Below, in pieces: positions 1 to 6,097 of a DNA stretch of 6,097 nt. The number at the start of each line of letters is the position of its first letter. Positions within the stretch are counted from its first letter, which is position 1. The position numbers and the translations under genes are program-made. The notes under the pieces are model-generated. The model saw nothing but the letters and a program-made list of their open reading frames with translations. It did no database searches and had not been told where the DNA came from. The stretch spans positions 1 through 6,097 of the forward strand of contig CABSZQ010000090.1 of the NCBI GenBank assembly GCA_902482195.1, given 5' to 3'. The stretch comes from an uncultured Haemophilus sp. Lineage in GTDB: Bacteria; Pseudomonadota; Gammaproteobacteria; Enterobacterales; Pasteurellaceae.

Positions 1-1223
1 CCGTAAAACGATGGGACTTTCAGTTCTTCAAAAATTCTCAAACGTTCGTCATTACCTAAAATTGCTTCTGCAATAATGCGTCCTGCGAGCCCAGTGAGAG
101 CGACGCCATGCCCCGAGTAACCTTGTGCAAAGTAAATATGCGGAGAGATACGACCAAAATGCGGGCTTGCATTCAGTGTCATATCAATTGGTCCCGCCCA
201 ACCATAGTCAATTTTGACATTTTCTAATTGTGGAAAGACATGCAACATATTGCGACGCATAATTTGCACCATATCTTTTTCTGAGCTCGAGTCACTACCA
301 AATAACAAACGGTTATCAGCACTCAAACGATAATAATCGAGCAAGATATTGTTATCGCAAACAGACATGCCGTTATTGATCACGGAATCAGCCGTGGCTT
401 GATCTAAGGGTTCGGTCGCAATAATAAAGCTTTCTACTGGCAAAATTTTACGATTAATGCCGCGATGGATGGATTTTGGTAGTGCATCGATATAGGCATT
501 GGTGGCTAAAATAACGTCTTGAGAAATGACCGCACTTTTATCGGTTTTGACTTCAATACAGCCTGATTTTTCCACTAAATCCACAACTGGGGATTGCTCG
601 TAAATCTGCACGCCTAAATTTAAGCAGGCTTTTGCTAAGCCTAAGCAATAATTTAATGGGTGTAAGTGACCTGAATTACTATCGTATAAGCCGCCCACAT
701 AAATATCACTGCCTAAATGTTGTTTCAGTTTGGCTTTATCCCAAAGTTGCATCTTGTCATAGCCAAAAGTCGCGTGGCTGGCTTTTTCCATTTCAATGAG
801 ATCGTCCATACGACGTTCATTCAGCGCCAATGTGGCATAGCCTTTTTTCCAATCACATTGAATACCATATTTCGCAATGCGTTCATCAATAATATCAATG
901 GCTTCTAGCGACATATCCCAAAGTTTTTTCGCTTTATCAAAGCCCATTTGAGCAATATATTCATCAATGCCTTCTTCAAAACCATTGATAGCTTGACCGC
1001 CACTTCTGCCGGATGCGCCAAATCCCACTCTTGCGCCTTCTAACACAATGACTTTCTTGCCTTTTTCTGCTAATTCAAGGGCGGCTGATAAACCGAAGAA
1101 ACCCGCACCAATAACACAAACATCCGCTTCTTCTTGCTGAGCGAGAGGCGGCAATTCGAAGGTTTGGTTTCGACTGTCGAAATAATAAGATTTGATATGT
1201 TCTTGATGAGCGAATTCGAGCAT
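1..1223 (-). CDS. ordL: PuuB/OrdL-type FAD-dependent oxidoreductase (gamma-glutamylputrescine oxidase-like), C-terminus cut by window edge
   Basis: The frame is open from an ATG at 1223 to the window edge: 407 codons, with roughly 20-30 C-terminal residues missing by comparison with E. coli PuuB (about 426 aa, from memory). An N-terminal Rossmann FAD-binding motif VIGAGFFGLSAA lies near residues 38-49, followed by GFGASGRSGGQ at about 67-77, a hallmark of the DAO fold. Later come GHLHPLN, LLDYYRLSADNRLLFG, KIDYGWAG and the YSGHGVALT stretch near 369-377 that closes the flavin site. These blocks match PuuB closely. PuuB oxidises gamma-glutamylputrescine to the aldehyde with H2O2 release in the cytoplasm. 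Start choice: AGG sits 8 nt upstream and a TTGACA/TAAGAT promoter precedes it. The gene diverges from potD, which supports a polyamine role. No puuA, puuC or puuD is visible, so the exact substrate is an inference; the family is near certain. Confidence 0.88.
   Translation of the reverse strand, partial: MLEFAHQEHIKSYYFDSRNQTFELPPLAQQEEADVCVIGAGFFGLSAALELAEKGKKVIVLEGARVGFGASGRSGGQAINGFEEGIDEYIAQMGFDKAKKLWDMSLEAIDIIDERIAKYGIQCDWKKGYATLALNERRMDDLIEMEKASHATFGYDKMQLWDKAKLKQHLGSDIYVGGLYDSNSGHLHPLNYCLGLAKACLNLGVQIYEQSPVVDLVEKSGCIEVKTDKSAVISQDVILATNAYIDALPKSIHRGINRKILPVESFIIATEPLDQATADSVINNGMSVCDNNILLDYYRLSADNRLLFGSDSSSEKDMVQIMRRNMLHVFPQLENVKIDYGWAGPIDMTLNASPHFGRISPHIYFAQGYSGHGVALTGLAGRIIAEAILGNDERLRIFEELKVPSFY
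529..537 (-). repeat. DNA uptake signal sequence core (USS) inside the oxidoreductase gene
   Basis: ACCGCACTT on the + strand, so AAGTGCGGT on the - strand, preceded by AA and followed by AT-rich sequence. This is the 9-bp core recognised during natural transformation of Haemophilus-type Pasteurellaceae. It is the only copy in the window lying within a coding region, where it encodes Lys-Ser-Ala-Val in the oxidoreductase frame. Confidence 0.9.
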
Positions 1224-1265
1224 GATTGATGCCTAATTTATTAACATAAAATTGAAATTGAGGGA

Positions 1266-1293
1266 ATCTTACCCTGATGGGAAAATATGTCAA
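1266..1293 (-). promoter_or_regulatory. Predicted sigma-70 promoter for the PuuB/OrdL oxidoreductase gene
   Basis: Read on the - strand, a perfect -35 TTGACA (1293-1288) is followed after 16 bp by TAAGAT (1271-1266). Transcription would begin near 1259, giving a leader of about 36 nt before the ATG at 1223. The -35 lies about 20 bp from the potD -10 element, so the two divergent promoters are back to back and RNA polymerase binding may be mutually exclusive. Confidence 0.55.
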
Positions 1294-1310
1294 ACCTTTT
1301 GCTAAAAAGG

Positions 1311-1319
1311 TGCTATACT
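1311..1319 (+). promoter_or_regulatory. Predicted extended -10 promoter of potD
   Basis: TGCTATACT is an extended -10 (TGn followed by TATACT at 1314-1319). No good -35 is present at normal spacing, which is tolerated in extended -10 promoters. Transcription would begin near 1326, about 60 nt before the potD start. A PurR-like palindrome begins about 10 bp further on. Confidence 0.55.
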
Positions 1320-1334
1320 CCCTCAAGTTTATAC

Positions 1335-1350
1335 AAGTAAACGATTACTT
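1335..1350 (+). promoter_or_regulatory. Candidate PurR operator in the potD leader
   Basis: AAGTAAACGATTACTT is a 16-bp near-perfect palindrome (one mismatched pair flanking the central CG step), as in LacI-family operators. Against the E. coli PurR consensus ANGCAAACGNTTNCNT (recalled) it matches 11 of 12 fixed positions, the exception being T for C at position 4. It shares 14 of 16 bases with the box inside purB in this window. It sits at about +9 to +24 from the predicted potD start of transcription, a repressing position. An RNA hairpin of AAGTAA/TTACTT is an alternative reading, but the stem is only 6 bp with A-U pairs dominating. Confidence 0.55.
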
Positions 1351-1370
1351 AGGTTTATTTTGATTGTCCT

Positions 1371-1388
1371 GAGGAGGTCAATAAATTG
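1371..1388 (+). promoter_or_regulatory. Strong Shine-Dalgarno and TTG start codon of potD
   Basis: GAGGAGGT at 1371-1378 is close to a full anti-16S match and lies 7 nt before the TTG at 1386. In the same frame there is no ATG or GTG between the upstream stop (TAG at 1350) and the signal peptide, and the ATG at 1396 is in the wrong frame. TTG is therefore the start. The strong ribosome site probably offsets the weak start codon. Confidence 0.85.
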
Positions 1389-2441
1389 AAAAAAAATGCT
1401 GTTCAATACATTAAATCACTTTGTCTTTCTGCAGTTGCATTCGCCGCAACCTCTGCTGCACTTGCTGCTGAAAAACTGTATGTTTACAACTGGACTGACT
1501 ATGTGCCATCAAACTTGGTTGCGGAATTTACCAAAGAAACGGGCATTGAAGTGATTTATTCTACGTTTGAAAGTAATGAAGAAATGTATGCTAAATTGAA
1601 ACTGACCTCTAGTACAGGTAGCGGTTATGATTTAGTTTTCCCATCAAGCTATTACGTCAATAAAATGGCGAAAGAAGACATGTTACAAGAGCTTGATCAC
1701 AGCAAATTAAGTAATTTTAAACAAATTCCAGCAAATTTATTAAACAAGGAATTTGATCCAAATAACAAATATTCTTTACCTTACGTTTATGGATTAACCG
1801 GTATTGGCGTGAATGCGGATGATATTGACCCAAGCAAAATTACAAGCTGGGCTGACTTATGGAATCCAGAATTTAAAGGCAAAGTGTTATTAACCAGTGA
1901 TGCGCGTGAAGTGTTCCACATTGCATTACTTTTAGATGGTAAATCACCAAACACCACGAATGAAGAAGATATTAAAGCGGCTTATGAGCGTTTAGTGAAA
2001 TTGTTACCAAATGTGGTGACTTTTAACTCTGACTCGCCAGAAGTTCCGTTTGTTCAAGGTGAAGCCTCTATTGGTATGTTATGGAATGGTTCGGCTTATT
2101 TAGCCCACAAAGAAAATCCAAGTATCCAATTTGTGTATCCAAAAGAAGGCGCGATTTTCTGGATGGATAACTACGCGATTCCAAAAGGTGCGAAAAATAC
2201 AGAGGGCGCTTATAAATTTATCGACTTCTTACTTCGCCCTGAAAATGCGAAATTAGTGGTTGAAAAAATGGGCTTCTCAATGCCAAATGAAGGCGTGAAA
2301 GCGTTACTTTCACCTGAAATGGCGAATAACCCAACCTTGTTCCCATCTGCTGAAAACATTGAAAAAGGCATTATGCAAGGCGATGTGGGCGAAGCAGTGG
2401 ACATTTACGAAAAATATTGGAATAAATTAAAAACTAATTAA
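1386..2441 (+). CDS. potD: Spermidine/putrescine ABC transporter, periplasmic substrate-binding protein PotD
   Basis: A 351-aa periplasmic receptor that hands spermidine or putrescine to the PotABC importer; E. coli PotD has 348 aa. Residues 1-28 form a signal peptide: KK at 2-3, a hydrophobic core, and an Ala-rich end before the mature EKLYVYNW. It aligns along its length with E. coli PotD from memory ([41 protein letters not shown]). Most recalled ligand contacts are kept: W36, Y39, S87, Y89, D172, E175, W233, W259, D261 and Q331. The position of E. coli Tyr293 is Phe297 here. No potABC lies in the window, so this is either an orphan receptor or one of two PotD copies, as H. influenzae has. 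The gene diverges from a PuuB-like oxidase and is followed by a PACE gene. The leader carries a PurR-like box. The start is TTG followed at once by eight A's. Confidence 0.94.
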   Translation: MKKNAVQYIKSLCLSAVAFAATSAALAAEKLYVYNWTDYVPSNLVAEFTKETGIEVIYSTFESNEEMYAKLKLTSSTGSGYDLVFPSSYYVNKMAKEDMLQELDHSKLSNFKQIPANLLNKEFDPNNKYSLPYVYGLTGIGVNADDIDPSKITSWADLWNPEFKGKVLLTSDAREVFHIALLLDGKSPNTTNEEDIKAAYERLVKLLPNVVTFNSDSPEVPFVQGEASIGMLWNGSAYLAHKENPSIQFVYPKEGAIFWMDNYAIPKGAKNTEGAYKFIDFLLRPENAKLVVEKMGFSMPNEGVKALLSPEMANNPTLFPSAENIEKGIMQGDVGEAVDIYEKYWNKLKTN

Positions 2442-2454
2442 TCAAATATTGATG

Positions 2455-2484
2455 AAAAGTGCGGTGAATTTGACCGCACTTTTT
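2455..2484 (+). terminator. Intrinsic terminator after potD made of two inverted uptake sequences
   Basis: AAAAGTGCGGT (2455-2465) and ACCGCACTTTT (2473-2483) form a perfect 11-bp stem around a 7-nt loop, followed by TCTTTG. Each arm contains a full USS core (2457-2465 and 2473-2481), the usual Haemophilus arrangement. The T-tract is interrupted by a C, so some readthrough into the PACE gene is likely. I see no convincing promoter in the 61 bp between the genes. Confidence 0.88.
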
Positions 2485-2502
2485 CTTTGTAAAGGATGAC
2501 AA

Positions 2503-2916
2503 ATGAGTTTTCTTGAGCGACTTTTTCACGCAATCTTGTTTGAAACCACGGTTGTGTTGCTTTCCGTTTTCGCTTTGTATTTCTTTACAGAAGAAAGTTT
2601 GTCTATTCTCTTTGGTTCCATGGTGCTGGTTTCCTTAACAGCCATGCTATGGAATCTCATCTTTAATTATTTTCTTGATAAAGTATTTACGGGGCCGCGA
2701 GAAAAGCGAGGCGTCATATTTCGTACTTTACATGCCATTTCATTTGAAGGTGGTTTGCTTATTTTCACTGTGCCGATCATTGCTTACTTTTTAAAAGTGG
2801 ATTGGATTACAGCTTTTATGATGGATTTCAGCTTAACGGTGATGGTGACCGTTTATACCTTTATTTTTAATTGGGTGTATGATCACGCGCGATTGCTGTT
2901 TATTAAGCGTGAATGA
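2503..2916 (+). CDS. PACE family (AceI-like) small multidrug/diamine efflux protein
   Basis: A 137-aa protein with two tandem bacterial transmembrane pair domains and four predicted membrane helices, near 8-28, 34-57, 78-98 and 103-126. The four PACE signatures are present: R6-x2-H9-A-x2-F13-E14; W50-N-x2-F54-N55-x3-D59; R74-x2-H77-A-x2-F81-E82-G-G; and Y118-T-x2-F122-N-W-x2-D127. E14 corresponds to the proton-coupling Glu15 of Acinetobacter AceI. The family exports biocides such as chlorhexidine, acriflavine or proflavine by proton antiport across the inner membrane, and AceI is reported to move putrescine and cadaverine. Start: AAGGA lies 6 nt before the ATG. It lies 61 bp after potD across a terminator hairpin and is probably expressed by readthrough. 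The polyamine neighbours suggest a native diamine substrate; that is inference, the family is not. Confidence 0.92.
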   Translation: MSFLERLFHAILFETTVVLLSVFALYFFTEESLSILFGSMVLVSLTAMLWNLIFNYFLDKVFTGPREKRGVIFRTLHAISFEGGLLIFTVPIIAYFLKVDWITAFMMDFSLTVMVTVYTFIFNWVYDHARLLFIKRE

Positions 2917-2938
2917 TGCAATAGCTAAGAGAAGAAAT

Positions 2939-2990
2939 AAAAAAAGTGCGGTCAAAATCTAAAATGTTTTTGACCGCACTTTGATTTTTT
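2939..2990. terminator. Bidirectional terminator between the PACE gene and purB, built from paired uptake sequences
   Basis: A perfect 15-bp stem, AAAGTGCGGTCAAAA (2943-2957) with its complement (2968-2982), encloses a 10-nt loop. On the + strand it is followed by GATTTTTT. On the - strand a run of seven T's begins within the end of the stem, so it can stop both the PACE transcript and the convergent hflD-purB transcript. USS cores lie at 2944-2952 (+) and 2973-2981 (-). Confidence 0.9.
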
Positions 2991-3018
2991 AGGGCATGAA
3001 AAGCTGCTCTTTTCTTTA

Positions 3019-5026
<2,008 letters not shown>

Positions 5027-5064
5027 TGGGACTATAGATTGTAAGCTGTAGAAATTTTGGGCGT

Positions 5065-5093
5065 AATATAGCATTTTTACATATTGTTTTGAA
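5065..5093 (-). promoter_or_regulatory. Predicted promoter of hflD-purB
   Basis: On the - strand, TGCTATATT (5073-5065) is an extended -10. TTCAAA (5093-5088), 17 bp upstream, is a 4-of-6 match to the -35. The start of transcription would be near 5058, about 32 nt before the ATG at 5026. The ATG at 5074 falls on the TG of this element and would be outside the transcript. Confidence 0.5.
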
Positions 5094-5101
5094 CTGAATC
5101 A

Positions 5102-5130
5102 TTAAAAAACGCCCTATCTTTTGTTATCAT
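5102..5130 (+). promoter_or_regulatory. Predicted promoter of trpS
   Basis: TGTTATCAT (5122-5130) is an extended -10. TTAAAA (5102-5107), 17 bp upstream, is a 4-of-6 match to the -35. Transcription would begin near 5137, leaving a leader of about 30 nt, too short for a Trp attenuator. The -35 regions of this promoter and the hflD promoter lie about 8 bp apart on opposite strands. Confidence 0.5.
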
Positions 5131-5166
5131 AGCGCCAATTCAATTTACAGAATGAAAGGATAACCA

Positions 5167-6097
5167 ATGACAAAACCAATTGTATTCAGTGGCGTGCAGC
5201 CTTCCGGCGAATTAACTATCGGGAATTATTTAGGTGCACTTCGCAACTGGGTGAAAATGCAAGAAGATTATGAGTGTATTTTCTGCGTGGTGGATTTACA
5301 TGCCATCACTGTACGTCAAGACCCCGCGGCACTTCGCAAGGCAACTCTTGATGTGCTCGCCCTTTACTTGGCTTGTGGCATTGATCCGAATAAAAGCACA
5401 ATCTTCGTGCAATCTCATGTACCAGAACATACTCAACTAAGCTGGGTATTAAACTGCTACACCTATTTTGGTGAAATGAGCCGTATGACGCAATTTAAAG
5501 ATAAATCCGCACGTTATGCCGAAAATATTAACGTGGGTTTATTTGATTATCCGGTTTTAATGGCAGCAGATATCTTACTTTACCAAGCGAAAAGCGTGCC
5601 GGTAGGGGATGACCAAAAACAACATTTAGAAATCACCCGTGATATTGCCGCTCGTTTTAATGCCCTTTATGGTGATATTTTCACGATTCCTGAAATCTTC
5701 TTAGGCAAAGCCGGTGCACGTATTATGTCTTTGCAAGATCCTGATAAAAAAATGTCTAAATCCGATGATAACCGTAATAACGTGGTGACTTTGCTTGAAG
5801 ATCCTAAATCGGTAGCGAAAAAAATCAAACGCGCGGTAACAGACTCTGATGAACCACCTGTTGTACGTTATGATGTGCAAAATAAAGCGGGTGTGTCTAA
5901 CTTATTAGATATTCTTTCTGCGGTAACGGATAAATCTGTGGCAGACCTTGAAAAAGAATTTGAAGGTAAAATGTACGGTCACTTAAAAACAGCGGTGGCT
6001 GACGAAGTGTCAAACTTACTTGCAGGTTTACAAGAACGTTTCTATCAATATCGTAATGATGAAGCACTTTTAGCCGAGATTTTACGTCAAGGTGCAG
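5167..6097 (+). CDS. trpS: Tryptophanyl-tRNA synthetase, C-terminus cut by window edge
   Basis: A class I aminoacyl-tRNA synthetase that charges tRNA-Trp with tryptophan using ATP; a cytosolic homodimer. The window holds 310 codons of a family length near 334, so about 24 residues are missing. The HIGH-like motif is TIGN (17-20), preceded by SGVQPSGEL (8-16). [10 protein letters not shown] (132-141) carries the Asp135 expected to contact the indole nitrogen. [18 protein letters not shown] lies at 144-161, and the ATP-binding loop KMSKS at 195-199. The start is secure: AAGGA lies 6 nt before the ATG, and an earlier ATG at 5152 meets a stop after two further codons. It is divergent from hflD and looks fully functional as far as visible. 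Confidence 0.98.
   Translation, partial: MTKPIVFSGVQPSGELTIGNYLGALRNWVKMQEDYECIFCVVDLHAITVRQDPAALRKATLDVLALYLACGIDPNKSTIFVQSHVPEHTQLSWVLNCYTYFGEMSRMTQFKDKSARYAENINVGLFDYPVLMAADILLYQAKSVPVGDDQKQHLEITRDIAARFNALYGDIFTIPEIFLGKAGARIMSLQDPDKKMSKSDDNRNNVVTLLEDPKSVAKKIKRAVTDSDEPPVVRYDVQNKAGVSNLLDILSAVTDKSVADLEKEFEGKMYGHLKTAVADEVSNLLAGLQERFYQYRNDEALLAEILRQGA

Noticed and set aside
30..55. CAAACGTTCG resembling a PurR box within the oxidoreductase gene
   Set aside because: Four of the 12 fixed consensus positions mismatch.
717..908. 63-codon open frame on the + strand
   Set aside because: Antisense to the oxidoreductase gene, which is clearly coding here; no ribosome site and no recognisable protein.
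1075..1326. 83-codon open frame on the - strand overlapping the oxidoreductase N-terminus and its promoter
   Set aside because: Different frame from the real gene, covers the promoter region, and its Arg/Ser-rich product has no recognisable domain.
1326..1385. Riboswitch in the potD leader
   Set aside because: About 60 nt with only a weak 6-bp AT-rich hairpin; the palindrome is better explained as a PurR-type operator.
2210..2404. 64-codon open frame on the - strand
   Set aside because: Antisense shadow of the conserved C-terminal part of potD.
2441..2453. ATCAA-ATA-TTGAT inverted repeat after the potD stop
   Set aside because: Only 5-bp arms, AT-rich, and not oriented as an FNR or IHF site; too short to call.
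5131..5166. Possible Trp attenuator or leader peptide before trpS
   Set aside because: The predicted leader is only about 30 nt and contains no Trp codons, no alternative hairpins and no usable leader frame (the ATG at 5152 stops after two further codons).

Overview
The window looks like chromosomal DNA from a Pasteurellaceae bacterium of the Haemophilus group. It carries five copies of the 9-bp DNA-uptake core AAGTGCGGT or its complement, four of them as inverted pairs that form terminators. The coding DNA is AT-rich, and the proteins resemble Haemophilus and enterobacterial housekeeping proteins. It holds six protein genes, two of them cut by the window edges, with short intergenic gaps (longest about 160 bp). 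I saw no RNA gene, insertion sequence, prophage or CRISPR array.

Left part (1-2916), polyamine-related: an FAD oxidoreductase of the PuuB/OrdL (gamma-glutamylputrescine oxidase) type runs leftward off the edge. Divergent from it is potD, a periplasmic spermidine/putrescine-binding protein with a strong Shine-Dalgarno and a TTG start. After a hairpin of paired uptake sequences comes a small four-helix membrane protein of the PACE efflux family, whose best-studied member exports short diamines. Capture, oxidation and export of polyamines may therefore be encoded side by side.

Middle and right (3019-6097), housekeeping: hflD and purB form a leftward two-gene unit, closed by a bidirectional terminator shared with the PACE gene. 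trpS diverges from hflD and runs off the right edge. The divergent intergenic region holds back-to-back extended -10 promoters. The hflD promoter overlaps the first possible ATG, so I moved the hflD start 16 codons downstream.

The most interesting signal is regulatory. A full match to the PurR operator consensus lies inside purB at codons 62-67, the same codons as the known E. coli purB roadblock operator. A near-identical palindrome (14 of 16 bases) lies just downstream of the predicted potD promoter. A weaker third match lies inside hflD. This suggests that PurR links purine synthesis with polyamine uptake in this organism. From memory of locus order, the ordL-potD pair and the trpS-hflD-purB block are separated in H. 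influenzae Rd, so their junction here points to another species or a rearrangement.
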